The notes: generated by a model not told the origin, from the letters alone. 64,000 bases of DNA from an uncultured Coriobacteriaceae bacterium (GCA_949298635.1 CASFXG010000015.1:1-64000); one strand, 5' to 3'. Shown: positions 19,711 to 29,461, numbered from the stretch's first letter. Numbers and translations are program-made.

Positions 19711-20704
19711 GGGTTTCGACCGCCTCTCTGATCTGAGCCTCCCAAGCGTCGATGAGTGCCTGCGGTGCGCACGGCCTCATGCCATCCCGCGCGTGTCCGA
19801 GCGCGAACGCCGCCGCCGCATCGAGGTTGAGCACCCGGACCGTCCACCGCAGGGATCCGTCGGGAGCGGGGGACACGGCGCCCCTGCCGTGTGTGAGAGC
19901 GTGCGCGTCGCTTTCGGCCGGGAACGAGAACGTGGCGTCGATCCCCTCCTCGCCGCCGAAGTCGAACGGCATGAAGAGGAACTCGTGAATATCGAAGTCG
20001 TCGGGTATGCGGTAGGATGCGCCGGGGCGCAGGGCTTGCTCCATGCGATCGGTGCGGAAGGTGCGCAGCGCGTGCGAGGCATCGTCGAGGCCGACGATGT
20101 AGGTCGCCCCCTCATGGGTGAAGATGCCGAAGATCTGCACGGAGCGGCGCGAGGTCTCTCCGCGCGCGTTGGTGTAGGAGAAGCTAAGCGTGCGGTGCAG
20201 GGAAAACGCGAGCCAGATGGTATCCAGCATGGCCTGATGCGCGTTCGCGGGCGCAGCCTCCGCAGGGGGTTCCTGAGGGCTTCGTGCAACCTCCGCCACC
20301 TTCGTGCGGACGCGCATGAGAGGGGTCCTGAGGGGGCTCGTTTTACCGGAGAGGTACTCGTCGATTGCTTCGGCGAGAAGCGCCGCATCGGCAGGTGTGA
20401 TGATGCCGCCTGCGGCGAAGGTGTTCTCGCGATCAAGCACCCATAGCGCCGCTTCGTTTTCTGCGCCGAGCTCAGTAGGTGCAGGGATGATCTCAATGCC
20501 CTGTTCGGAAAGCTTCTTCCTATCGCGGTTGAACTTCCTGACCTCGGATTCGCGACTTGTCGACCCGTAGCCCAGATCGGAGTCGCTCACGATCTCATCT
20601 GTTGAGATCGGCCGGGTCGAGGTGTTGAAGATAAAGGCGAGGTTGAGGAGGCGCTGCGCCGTCGCATCGTCTGCGATCCGGTCGCGTGTATCTTTTGCCG
20701 ACAT
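19700..20704 (-). CDS. WYL-domain transcriptional regulator (PafB-like)
   Basis: The protein has 334 residues. The N-terminal HTH region (about 14-75) has TAQRLLNLAFIFNTSTRPIS and FNRDRKKLSEQGIEI, typical of WYL regulators. A WYL-like core follows at about 170-240 (RTLSFSYTNARGE, GATYIVGLDD, RTFRTDRM). AAGGAGG stands 7 bases before the ATG. It is the first gene of an overlapping two-gene unit transcribed away from the M28 gene. Confidence 0.78.
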   Translation of the reverse strand: MSAKDTRDRIADDATAQRLLNLAFIFNTSTRPISTDEIVSDSDLGYGSTSRESEVRKFNRDRKKLSEQGIEIIPAPTELGAENEAALWVLDRENTFAAGGIITPADAALLAEAIDEYLSGKTSPLRTPLMRVRTKVAEVARSPQEPPAEAAPANAHQAMLDTIWLAFSLHRTLSFSYTNARGETSRRSVQIFGIFTHEGATYIVGLDDASHALRTFRTDRMEQALRPGASYRIPDDFDIHEFLFMPFDFGGEEGIDATFSFPAESDAHALTHGRGAVSPAPDGSLRWTVRVLNLDAAAAFALGHARDGMRPCAPQALIDAWEAQIREAVETHEA

Positions 20705-20832
20705 GCCCTCACCTCCTTGGTTTTCTCATTCTACATGAGCGCCGCGCGCCGTCTTATGGAGATAGAAAGGTGCAAATCGTATGCGTGATGCAGATAACCT
20801 GCGGCAACGCGACAGAAATAGCGCAAGAGCGG

Positions 20833-20838
20833 TATACT
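20833..20838 (+). promoter_or_regulatory. -10 box in the divergent gap before the M28-like gene
   Basis: TATACT lies 71 bases upstream of the gene start, in the 205-base divergent gap. No good -35 box is seen, so this is weak. Confidence 0.3.
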
Positions 20839-20909
20839 TTGCAAGATAGAGACATCACCCATGCGTCCGCGAGCGGACACCGCACGACGAACAGGGATAG
20901 GATAACCCG

Positions 20910-23789
20910 ATGGCTACTACCCGGAAATACCTTGGACACCTGCTGCAGAACACGGGCATCACGCCGGCATGCAGCGAGGAGGAACGCGTCGCCGCCGAGG
21001 ACATCGCGGCGATCTTCACTGCCCACGGGTTCGAACCCGAGGTACAGGAATTCAATGCATCGCCTACGCCGCGCGTCATGCGCTCCGCGCTCGGCATCGG
21101 GCTCTTTTTGGGGTCGGTGCTCATGGGGATCGGCGGCGCGGTCGGCATCATCGGCGCGCTCATCGCCATCGCTATGGCGGTGCTCTTCGTGCTCGAGCGC
21201 ATGGGGAAGGTTGTACTTCCCAGTGCCGGCGGTGCGGGCGTATCGCAAAACGTGATTGCCTACCACCAGGCGGAGGGTCCCCTCGCCTCGCCGCGCAACC
21301 GTCCAGTCGTCGTGGTGGCGCATTACGATTCGCCGCGTGCGGACCTGTTCGCGAGCATGCCATACGCTACCTACCGCCCGATTATCTCGAAGCTCATGCC
21401 CTACATGATGCTCGTCCCCGCCGTCATCGCCGTGCTGCGCCTGTTCCCGTTCCCGCCTGCGGCGAAGATCGTGCTGTGGATCCTTGCGATCGCGGCGGCG
21501 CTTGTTCCGTTGGCGTATGCGGTCGGCGTGATCGCGAATCGCTACGTGCTGCCCTATACCTCGGGTTCCGTGTGCAATAAATCGTCGGTCGCCGCGATGC
21601 TCGGTGTCATGGACGCCGTCGCCCCATATGCCGGGGACGACGAGTTCCCGCAGGATGTTCCCTTCGACGAATATTTCTCCGAGCAGGTTCGCATGGCGGA
21701 GGAGGAAGAGCTCGCCGCCGCGATCGCTGCGGGAGACCTCCCCGAGGAGGCCGCGGCGGCGGATGCGGGTGACGCTGCATCCGAGCCCGGCGATGATGAG
21801 GACGCGCTCCAGGGGACGGCTTCGATGTCGATTGACGTCGACGAGGCTCCCGTCGACCTCGGGGCGACCGCTGCGATCTCCATGGAGCCGGTGATTGCCG
21901 CTGCTGCCGCGGAGATCGAGGCCAGCAAGGATGAGGGGGCGGACGATTCCGAAGAGCCCTCTGGCGATCTCTCTGAGGCTGCCGAAGACGACGCCTCCGA
22001 AGAGGATGTCGCCGGTGCGGACGAGGAGCCCGAGCTCGTGAATGCGTTCGGCAACTATCGCTTCGGTGAGGATGCGATCCGCTCGATTGGCATGGTGCCG
22101 GAATCGTGCATCATCGTATACGAGGACGACGAGCCCGAGGCCGCGGAAGACGTGCCCGCTCCGGCTGATGATCTTGAAGACGCCGAGGAGAGCGTCGAGC
22201 ATTCCGATGCCGCGCTGTTCGAGCGCGAGCAGACGCCCGAGGATGCCTTTGGTGAGGACGACGCCTACGAAGAGCCATTCGAAGATGAGGGTGGGTTCTT
22301 CCCGCCTGCGGGTCAGGCTGGTATCGCCGGCGCGCTGTCCGCGGTCGGTTCGGGCGCGGCGCGGCTCTTCAACGGCATGAAGCGGCGCGGCAAGGGCGTC
22401 CTCGAATCGCTCGGTACCCATGAGGATGAGGATACGGCGGAAGAGCAGGCAGGCGAGCTTGCGAGCGACGAGGCCGTTGTTCCCCTTGCATCCGACGATG
22501 ATTCCCTGTCGGCGACGATGGGCACAGCGCCCGTCGATACGTTTGAAGAGCCTGTCGCAGCTGAAGAGGAGGCCGAGCCTGCTGTGGGCGCGACTCGTGC
22601 CTTCGAGGTGCCCGAGGTGGTGGCAACAGAACCTGCCGGTGCGCAGGAACCCGTTGCCCCCGGGTCGACGGTTGCCGCGGCACCCGTCCAGGACGCTACC
22701 CCGGCGCAGCCGGTAGAGACGGTCGATTCGCTCATGGCGCAGATCGCGCCGCCGCGCCCGCAGACCCCGCGCGTGCCTCAGCGCACGTTCAACACCGTAC
22801 CCGATCCCTCGATTCCTTCGATTAGCCAGGTCAACGCTTCGAGCCGCGCCTCGCTGTTCGATCTCCCCGACCCATCTTCCGCGGTCGTCGACCCGTTCTC
22901 CGCGGTACCGTCCGTTCCGGACGAGGTCGAGGTGGCGGAGCCGGCACCGTCGGTGCCGGCGATGGAGCCGATTGCGCCGCAGCCCGCTCCAAGCGGGTTC
23001 AGCGTTATCGGGCCGAACGATATCGTGGAGCCGACGGCGTACGACGCCCCCACACCGGCGCCCGGCGTATTCGAGACGATCAGTGCCGATGCGCCGATCG
23101 GCGCCGCCCCGGCGACGCCCGAGCGGCGCCGCGGCCTCGGTAAGCTGTTCGGCAAGAAGAAGCGCCAGGAAGAGAGCATGAGCGATTGGCTGGGAGTCGA
23201 CGAGGGCTTCGACGCCAAGCGTTCCGGCCGCGATATCGGCTCATGGGACAACTTCGAGGGCGATGACTGGAAGGGCGGAGCTGCGGGCGCCGACGGCGTC
23301 TCCGTCGACGAGCTCCGCGATGCCGTCACCTCGATGGGCGACGACGAACTGCTCGGACACGACATCTGGTTCGTGGCGACGGGTGCGTCTGAGTTCGACA
23401 ATGCCGGTATCCAGGCATTCCTCGACACGCATCGCGATAAGCTTCGCGGCGTGTTCCTCATCAACCTCGAGAGCATCGGTGCGGGCGAGCCCTGCATGCT
23501 CGCACTCGAAGGCGAGCGGCGCGTGCTCAAGGGCGATAAGCGCATCATGAATCTGGTGCGCCGTGTGTCTGGTGCGCTGCACGAGGAGTTCGGAGAGATT
23601 GAGGCGCCCTATCTCGCTACCGATGCCTACCGTGCTATGGAGCGCAGCCTGCGCTCGCTCACCATCGCTGGCGTCGAGGATGGCCGCATTGCGTGCTCGC
23701 ATACGGAAGACGACCTTCCGTATCGGGTGAACGCCAAGAACGTGAATATGGTCGCGGATGTCGTGACCGAAGTGATTCGCCGCTCGTAG
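20910..23789 (+). CDS. Membrane M28-like peptidase with a large acidic insert
   Basis: The protein has 959 residues. The first 235 resemble the start of an M28 aminopeptidase (AEDIAAIFTAHGFEPEV, then VVVVAHYDSPRAD with H138 and D140) interrupted by four hydrophobic segments (about 53-90 and 163-208). The usual GANDNASG-like motif is GSVCNKSS, with Cys222 where the bridging Asp is expected. Residues about 235-790 are acidic, Ala/Glu/Pro-rich and low in complexity. The fold resumes at LLGHDIWFVATGASEF (E828), INLESIG (E854) and SHTEDDLPYR (H931). Metal ligands are thus partly altered. It may be an active peptidase, a membrane scaffold or an inactive relative. Confidence 0.7.
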   Translation: MATTRKYLGHLLQNTGITPACSEEERVAAEDIAAIFTAHGFEPEVQEFNASPTPRVMRSALGIGLFLGSVLMGIGGAVGIIGALIAIAMAVLFVLERMGKVVLPSAGGAGVSQNVIAYHQAEGPLASPRNRPVVVVAHYDSPRADLFASMPYATYRPIISKLMPYMMLVPAVIAVLRLFPFPPAAKIVLWILAIAAALVPLAYAVGVIANRYVLPYTSGSVCNKSSVAAMLGVMDAVAPYAGDDEFPQDVPFDEYFSEQVRMAEEEELAAAIAAGDLPEEAAAADAGDAASEPGDDEDALQGTASMSIDVDEAPVDLGATAAISMEPVIAAAAAEIEASKDEGADDSEEPSGDLSEAAEDDASEEDVAGADEEPELVNAFGNYRFGEDAIRSIGMVPESCIIVYEDDEPEAAEDVPAPADDLEDAEESVEHSDAALFEREQTPEDAFGEDDAYEEPFEDEGGFFPPAGQAGIAGALSAVGSGAARLFNGMKRRGKGVLESLGTHEDEDTAEEQAGELASDEAVVPLASDDDSLSATMGTAPVDTFEEPVAAEEEAEPAVGATRAFEVPEVVATEPAGAQEPVAPGSTVAAAPVQDATPAQPVETVDSLMAQIAPPRPQTPRVPQRTFNTVPDPSIPSISQVNASSRASLFDLPDPSSAVVDPFSAVPSVPDEVEVAEPAPSVPAMEPIAPQPAPSGFSVIGPNDIVEPTAYDAPTPAPGVFETISADAPIGAAPATPERRRGLGKLFGKKKRQEESMSDWLGVDEGFDAKRSGRDIGSWDNFEGDDWKGGAAGADGVSVDELRDAVTSMGDDELLGHDIWFVATGASEFDNAGIQAFLDTHRDKLRGVFLINLESIGAGEPCMLALEGERRVLKGDKRIMNLVRRVSGALHEEFGEIEAPYLATDAYRAMERSLRSLTIAGVEDGRIACSHTEDDLPYRVNAKNVNMVADVVTEVIRRS

Positions 23790-23868
23790 GTATAGTTCGC
23801 GCTCCGTCGAGATCAGAGGATTCGGCGGAGCGCGGTATCGGGAGCGCAGGTAAGCACCGGAGGGTTCC

Positions 23869-24024
23869 GTGGGAGAGTTCATCGCGTTTGTAAAGCGGCA
23901 TTGGAAGGCGTATCTCGTGGGCGCGATCGTGGCACTCACGATTGGCTTCGCCGCTGCATATTTCGTGTATTCCATCGGGACGACGGAAGGTGCCGACGCG
24001 CAGGCGGCCGTCAGGGTTCTGTAG
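23869..24024 (+). CDS. 51-residue single-span membrane protein
   Basis: A GTG start at 23869 is preceded by GGAGGG at 4 bases. The product has a basic N-terminus (VKRHWKAY), one membrane segment (about 16-36) and a short polar tail ending in RVL. It follows the M28-like gene by 79 bases and its 3' end overlaps the convergent sortase gene by 14 bases. No family is recognised. Confidence 0.55.
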   Translation: MGEFIAFVKRHWKAYLVGAIVALTIGFAAAYFVYSIGTTEGADAQAAVRVL

Positions 24025-24787
24025 ACTCGTCCTCCTGTGCGCTGCCCTCTTCGCCGGCAACGAAGACCACGATGGTTCTCGTGGCGCTTCTGCCGTTTGC
24101 CTCGGCGCAGGTGATGAGGGTGAGGGCGCGCTCTGCGTCCTCGATGAGCGCCTCCCATTCCGGGCTTCGTGCTGAGGCCGTTTCGACGAGTTCGGTGAGC
24201 CAGGTGCGGAACGCGTCGTCGCTGTCCCAGGAAAAGCGTTGGATGGGCGCGAAATATGCATCGACACGCAGCGCACAGAGCGGGCGGAACCGTTCCTCCT
24301 CGGCTCCCGGCACTTCCCAAACGGCATCCCCTAGCTCATCGAAACGATGTTGTTCATAGCTGTTCCAGAGCGGTGTGAACATCTGGTCCGTCCACCCAAT
24401 GCGGTGGCCGAAGACCATGATGTGGCAGCTGCCGGGACGGGAGCGACGGTCTATGAACGGGCAGCCGAGGCTATTCTGCTTACCCCACAGATCGTGCGTG
24501 AGGTAGTAATCATCTGGCATAGCGTCCTCAAGGGCCGCCACCGGAAGGTCGATCCCGGCTCCATCCACGTGCAACCATGCTGCGGGGAGGCCATCATCCA
24601 CGGGCGACTTGTCTTCAGGTGCCGACTCGTCACGCATGAGCGCGAGCTGCGCATACGCGTGTGCACTCCAGTCGTGGCTTGCGGTGATCGAAGCGGCACT
24701 TCCTATGCAGAGCAGTGCCAGGGCAAGTGTAGCCAGACGCGCGGGGGCAGGCGCGCGCGAGCTCACCCCCGCGAAACGTGTCGTCAT
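24011..24787 (-). CDS. Sortase (class B-like)
   Basis: This membrane-anchored transpeptidase attaches surface proteins to the cell wall. It has 258 residues with an N-terminal membrane segment (about 17-35). The catalytic set is visible as His128 (MVFGHRI), Cys227 (LTLITCAEA) and Arg237 (RTIVVFV). The YYLTHDLWGKQNSLGCPFID region is typical of class B. Its ATG overlaps the stop of the adhesin gene, so the adhesin is its likely dedicated substrate. Confidence 0.88.
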   Translation of the reverse strand: MTTRFAGVSSRAPAPARLATLALALLCIGSAASITASHDWSAHAYAQLALMRDESAPEDKSPVDDGLPAAWLHVDGAGIDLPVAALEDAMPDDYYLTHDLWGKQNSLGCPFIDRRSRPGSCHIMVFGHRIGWTDQMFTPLWNSYEQHRFDELGDAVWEVPGAEEERFRPLCALRVDAYFAPIQRFSWDSDDAFRTWLTELVETASARSPEWEALIEDAERALTLITCAEANGRSATRTIVVFVAGEEGSAQEDESTEP

Positions 24788-27700
24788 GAGCGGCCTCGCT
24801 TCCCAAGGCGTAACCAGACGAGCACGAGGATGATGGCGGTGGAGATGAAGGGCGGCGTGACCATCGCCACACCTGTTTGCGCGAGTTTCTCCGCGAAGGT
24901 GCGCGGCACCTGCACGACGGCATCGACGTCATGGTCTTCAAGCTGGCCGGTCGTGGCGCGCGTGCCGCCGTTGCGATAGAGGTCGACGCGGGCGGCATTG
25001 GTGAGCTCAGCATCCCCGGTGTAGGCTTCCGTGACCTTCATACGTAGCACAAGCGGTGCGTAGACAGCGTCTTCTGCGAGTTCTTCGCCTGCGTGTGCGG
25101 CGGCTATATCGTCGAGGTCGTCATGCTCGTCGTGGAGGTCATCGCGATCCCAACTATCTAAACGGCTCGTGAAGCCGGCGTCGACACGTCCGTATTCAAG
25201 GCGGATGGCAACCACGCGTTCCCCGTCGGGGAGTTCGAGATCTTGTACGTTGAGCTCGGTTGCCGTGGTGGTGTCTACTCCTTCTGCCCAGAGGTGCCAG
25301 CCGGTGTAGTCGAGCGCACGGCCGTCGTCACCCAGGACATCTTCGTTGGAAGGATCGGTGAGCCAGGGGTTCTGATGCCCGTCGGAGAGCGTGGCGTTGG
25401 CGGTCGTGCTGGGAGGTTCCCCGGCATCCAGCCGCGGCTTATCCCGTGCGTCTTCTTCGGGCTTGGTCGCGGTCTCGATAGATGCCGTTCGGTACCATAC
25501 GTTGAGTTTGCCATCGAAGTCGCCAGAAGCTTGCGGCGTCGTGATCGAGACGAGCTCGGCAAGCCCTTCGGCTGCGCCGCTGAGCTCATCGGTCACGGTG
25601 AACTCATCCACCCAGGTTGAACTCGTCGAGCGGAAATCGATCGAGTAGTCGAAGCTCCCCTCGTCGGATACCGTAACTTCCGCACGGTTCTGTCCGTCGC
25701 CGTTCGCCTCGGTTGCATCGGCTACGGGATCGGCGATTTCTTGGCGCTTGTCGATTTCGCCGGAGACTTTGATGGGCTCGTCGTACATGGTGACGTTCTG
25801 CACCTCGCCGGTGGCAAGCACGTGGAACTCGACGGCCGTTGCCTGGTCGTAGTCGTGCGGTGTCATCTCCTCAACGAGGGTGTACGTGCCGGGCTCGAGC
25901 GCTTCGACGCGGTGCGCCTCATCGCTCGATATCCAACGATCGAGCACCGTCCCTTCGCTGTCGAGCAGCACGAGTCGTGCACCCGGGATCTCGGATTCAT
26001 CGGTGACGTCGCGCTTTGAGATATCGACCTTCGTGTAATCGTCTTCGACGGTGATCGTGTAGTTCCCCATGCCTTCGGTCAAACCCTGCTCGTCCACGGT
26101 GAAGTAGTGGATTTCTCCATCTGTGAGATAGCCCGCCGGCGCCTGCTGCTCCTCGATGCGATAGGAACCCGCCCTGAGATGCGCGATGCGAATGATCCCG
26201 TCTGCGTCTGTGGTGAGCTCGATCGCCTCGACGCCCCGTTCGAGAAGGTGGCTTGTTTGAACGAAGGCACCGTCTACAACGACTCCATAGGAGCAGATGC
26301 CGGCCTGGACGTCGATGCATCCGGCAGAGGAACCGTCGACAAGGACGGTGTAGAGGCCGGACGCGATGCCCGTGTCTGTGAACACGGCCTGCTGCTTATC
26401 ATAGGAAAGGGAAATCGATTTGGCGTTTTCACCCTCCGCGTCGTTTGCCGGGAGCAATGCCGTTTCCGCTGCGCCCGCTGCGCGGATGGCCACGGCTCCC
26501 ATACCGTCCTCGGGATCGTAGCGAAGCTCATCCTCCGCCCGCCAGAGCTCGAAGACAGCACCCGCCAGCGGCTCGTCCGTGCCCAGGATATTCTTATCGA
26601 CAAGTGTTTCAGTTGGCGCGTTTTCCACGTTCACATCGGTATAGACGAGCTCCGTCGTCGCGTCTTCGTAGGTGAGCGTGAATTCACGGGGTTCGGTATC
26701 GAGCACATGGCCTGCGGGTGCCTTCGTCTCGACGAGCGCGTAGGTCGCGCTGCCGCAGCCAAGCCAGAGCTCGTCTGTCGCCGCCGCTCCTTCTGAATCG
26801 GTCGTGATGTGGTCGACGACCTCGCCGTCGACGGCGCACACCACGCCATCCGGGCTCACGATATCACCCACCGCGACCACGTCGAATTCCGCCCCCGCAA
26901 GCGAGCAGCCGCCATCATGCGCCGCCGGCGTTCCTGTGCAGGTCTTTTGGATGCGCGCGATGCCCATCGCCTGCTCGTCTTCGACCTCGACCACGGCGAG
27001 CGGGGCTGCGTTCTCGAAGTCGTCGGATAGGGAGATGGACACCTCGCCGCCGAGAAGGTAGGGAGCTTCCGCGGCGACCTCGCGCACGGTATACGTTCCC
27101 GGCGCAAGGCGTTCGGGCAGCGTCACCGATCCATCGTCCGACGTGGTGAACGTATCCAGCTCGGAGGCATCCGGGTACCAACTCGTCATGCTCACCGGTG
27201 CGCCGGTCGCATCAATGATTTGAAACGAGAACCCGGCAAGCGGGATGCGCGCGCCGCTCACCGCATCGACCTTCACGATCTCGAGACGCGTCGAGAGCTG
27301 CTCGTCACGCAGGGAATAGCGCAGCGTCGCGCCATCCGCCATCTGCTCCGCATCGATCTGCCATGGCCCTACGACATCGAAGCCGTCGGGTACCGTGGCG
27401 GGATCTTCGCGCACCGTGTATCCGGCAGCGTCATAGGGGATGGCTCCCGAGACCCCAGCCTGCCGCGTGCCCTCCCCGAACCAAAGGGTTGGGTCGTCCG
27501 CCGTACTTGCGAAACCGTCTTTCCCGGTCGTGATTGCTCCCACCACGGAACCCGTGGTGTTCGAGATGATCTCGAAGCGCACGTCCGCGGCGGGCTCGTC
27601 GTGGCCGTCCGTCCCCTCCCAGGGAGTACCGGAGCCCAGCGTCTTTGCGATCTCGAGGTCGAAGGCGATGACGTCCTCTGCAAAATCATCCACGGGATCG

Positions 27701-29169
27701 AGCTCGACGACGCCGGATGCGTCGAGGTCTTCCGCATGCACGGTATAGGTGTGGACACGGGTGTCGAGCTGGTACCCTTCAGGAGCTTTCGTTTCCGTGA
27801 TGGTGGTCACTCCGAGCGGGAGACCATCGATGCGCACGTGCCCTTGCTCGTCGGTGATGGCCGTGTGAGCTATCCCGTTGGCATCGACCACAGCATATTC
27901 AGCTCCTGCGAGCGTGGCGCCCGGCTGAGCAACCTGCCCGGTCGCGGAATCGCGCTTCTGGATGGTTATGCTCACGGAACCCGGGGTATCGGCGAGTTCG
28001 ACCTCTGCCGTGGCGCTCGATTCAAGAATCTCGAAACGCTGTTGTTCCGGGTTGAGTGCGAAGCCCTTTGGCGCCTCGGTTTCGACGGCGTAGTAGCTGC
28101 CATAGGTGAGGTCGCAGGTCGCGTGCCCGTGCTCGTCGGTGATGATCGTTGCGGCCAGCTTGTCCGTGGCGGCGTCGTAGATCTCGTACGTCGCGCCCGC
28201 GTAGGCGTATTCTCCGTTGCCGGCGGTGAGCGAAGCATCGGCGGAGATCTTCGTAAACGTCACCCGGGCGGATGGTGTCACGGGGATGATGACGAAGATG
28301 CTTTGAGCGTCGGGGTTGGTGATGTTGCGCCGCAGCCACAAGGCGTCATCCCACCATCCGCTCTTTCCGGAATGCGCGAGCGCGTCCTGTGCTAGCTTTT
28401 GGCATTTCGCGAGTTCGGAGGCATCTTTGAGGCGTCCGGTGTCGCTGCCGTCCCAGTTCTCGTACAGTTCGTAGAACTTATAGCCGTGGTACCAGATGGC
28501 ATCTCCTTGGACATACGCTCCGTTCACCAGATGCTTCGTGAATTCCCATGCGGCGCGGAGCTGGTCCTCCCTTCCGGTGAACCCGTAGGTCGCCCGGCCG
28601 AGGGCGGAGGTGGGGGAGTAGGCCGCCGCGTAGGCCATGGCGTGCGCATCGAAGGAAGACGTGACCACCGCGCTGCTCAGCGGCGGGTTGCCGGTGTCGT
28701 GCGTGTCGCTATAGGTGAAGTTCTCGACCGCGATTGCAGGCCCGTAGGTATCTCCGATGGCTGGCGAGCCGGAGTGGACCGATCCACAGACGCACCACGT
28801 GCCGTCAGAGAGGTCCCACCAGGTGATGGGGGATCTCAGGGCACCTGTCGCCGCATCACGCTTCTTCACGGTGACGTTGTTGGCAAACGATGACGGCACG
28901 TTTGCCGTCGCGCCTGCCGGCTGCGGGATGCTCGCGCAGAGCAGGATGAGCGCGACGATGCCCAAGAGCAGGCGTGCGAGGAGCGGCGCGTGCGCACGGC
29001 GCGCAAGGGAGGCAGGCAGGAGGCGTCCCGCTGCTCCGCATGCAGAGGATACGGCTGCAGGTGTGCGGAGGAGCTTGGGAGCGCTTCGCACTCTGCGAAC
29101 GCTGGTGTGGTTGACGGGTGTCTTCGGTCGCTTCGTGGCGCGGTGCCCTGCCTTGTTGTTGCGAACCAT
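24784..29169 (-). CDS. LAQTG-anchored Cna-B repeat surface adhesin
   Basis: The protein has 1,461 residues from the ATG at 29169, which has GGGAGG upstream. A long basic N-region and a hydrophobic segment (about 62-80) make an export signal. Residues about 100-260 look like a thioester-domain candidate (WCVC with C126/C128, and VQGDAIW with Q221). At least seven Cna-B/SpaA-type domains follow, recognised by repeated VxKxD starts and E(T/E)xAPxGY ends. A distinct acidic domain lies at about 1190-1420. The C-terminus has LAQTG (24871-24885), a membrane helix and the tail KRGRS. It shares an operon with the sortase. Confidence 0.88.
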   Translation of the reverse strand: MVRNNKAGHRATKRPKTPVNHTSVRRVRSAPKLLRTPAAVSSACGAAGRLLPASLARRAHAPLLARLLLGIVALILLCASIPQPAGATANVPSSFANNVTVKKRDAATGALRSPITWWDLSDGTWCVCGSVHSGSPAIGDTYGPAIAVENFTYSDTHDTGNPPLSSAVVTSSFDAHAMAYAAAYSPTSALGRATYGFTGREDQLRAAWEFTKHLVNGAYVQGDAIWYHGYKFYELYENWDGSDTGRLKDASELAKCQKLAQDALAHSGKSGWWDDALWLRRNITNPDAQSIFVIIPVTPSARVTFTKISADASLTAGNGEYAYAGATYEIYDAATDKLAATIITDEHGHATCDLTYGSYYAVETEAPKGFALNPEQQRFEILESSATAEVELADTPGSVSITIQKRDSATGQVAQPGATLAGAEYAVVDANGIAHTAITDEQGHVRIDGLPLGVTTITETKAPEGYQLDTRVHTYTVHAEDLDASGVVELDPVDDFAEDVIAFDLEIAKTLGSGTPWEGTDGHDEPAADVRFEIISNTTGSVVGAITTGKDGFASTADDPTLWFGEGTRQAGVSGAIPYDAAGYTVREDPATVPDGFDVVGPWQIDAEQMADGATLRYSLRDEQLSTRLEIVKVDAVSGARIPLAGFSFQIIDATGAPVSMTSWYPDASELDTFTTSDDGSVTLPERLAPGTYTVREVAAEAPYLLGGEVSISLSDDFENAAPLAVVEVEDEQAMGIARIQKTCTGTPAAHDGGCSLAGAEFDVVAVGDIVSPDGVVCAVDGEVVDHITTDSEGAAATDELWLGCGSATYALVETKAPAGHVLDTEPREFTLTYEDATTELVYTDVNVENAPTETLVDKNILGTDEPLAGAVFELWRAEDELRYDPEDGMGAVAIRAAGAAETALLPANDAEGENAKSISLSYDKQQAVFTDTGIASGLYTVLVDGSSAGCIDVQAGICSYGVVVDGAFVQTSHLLERGVEAIELTTDADGIIRIAHLRAGSYRIEEQQAPAGYLTDGEIHYFTVDEQGLTEGMGNYTITVEDDYTKVDISKRDVTDESEIPGARLVLLDSEGTVLDRWISSDEAHRVEALEPGTYTLVEEMTPHDYDQATAVEFHVLATGEVQNVTMYDEPIKVSGEIDKRQEIADPVADATEANGDGQNRAEVTVSDEGSFDYSIDFRSTSSTWVDEFTVTDELSGAAEGLAELVSITTPQASGDFDGKLNVWYRTASIETATKPEEDARDKPRLDAGEPPSTTANATLSDGHQNPWLTDPSNEDVLGDDGRALDYTGWHLWAEGVDTTTATELNVQDLELPDGERVVAIRLEYGRVDAGFTSRLDSWDRDDLHDEHDDLDDIAAAHAGEELAEDAVYAPLVLRMKVTEAYTGDAELTNAARVDLYRNGGTRATTGQLEDHDVDAVVQVPRTFAEKLAQTGVAMVTPPFISTAIILVLVWLRLGKRGRS

Positions 29170-29461
29170 GGGTAGCCTCCCTTGCATCGCCGGGAGCCGA
29201 GCATACCGCGCCCGTCTGGCATGGTTCTTGCATCGTTCTAGCAGGAACCTTGTCAAAACCTTGTATAGGGCTGACACGCACGACAGGCGGACTGACGCGA
29301 AGCGCTCGAGCGCGTGGGCATGAAGGGACCTGTGGTTCTTTTTACCGGGAAACCATCATAAAGAGTCCATCGAACCCAGACGGTGCTCGATTCGTTGCCC
29401 TCAGCGGGCGGCGCACCAAAGGACGTTTCCTCGCCGCGCGCCCCTCGATAAAAATTAATGG
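29170..29461. other. Gene-free gap between the adhesin and tRNA-Ile
   Basis: The gap holds the adhesin ribosome binding site and, on the minus strand near 29250, a TTGACA. No convincing -10 box lies at the right distance. I see no gene. Open frames on the minus strand in 29342-30049 are tRNA-derived artefacts. Confidence 0.5.

Noticed and set aside
24784-29169. Repeats in the adhesin gene as a possible CRISPR array
   Set aside because: They are diverged protein-coding Cna-B repeats, not short identical repeats with spacers. No CRISPR array or cas gene is visible in the window.
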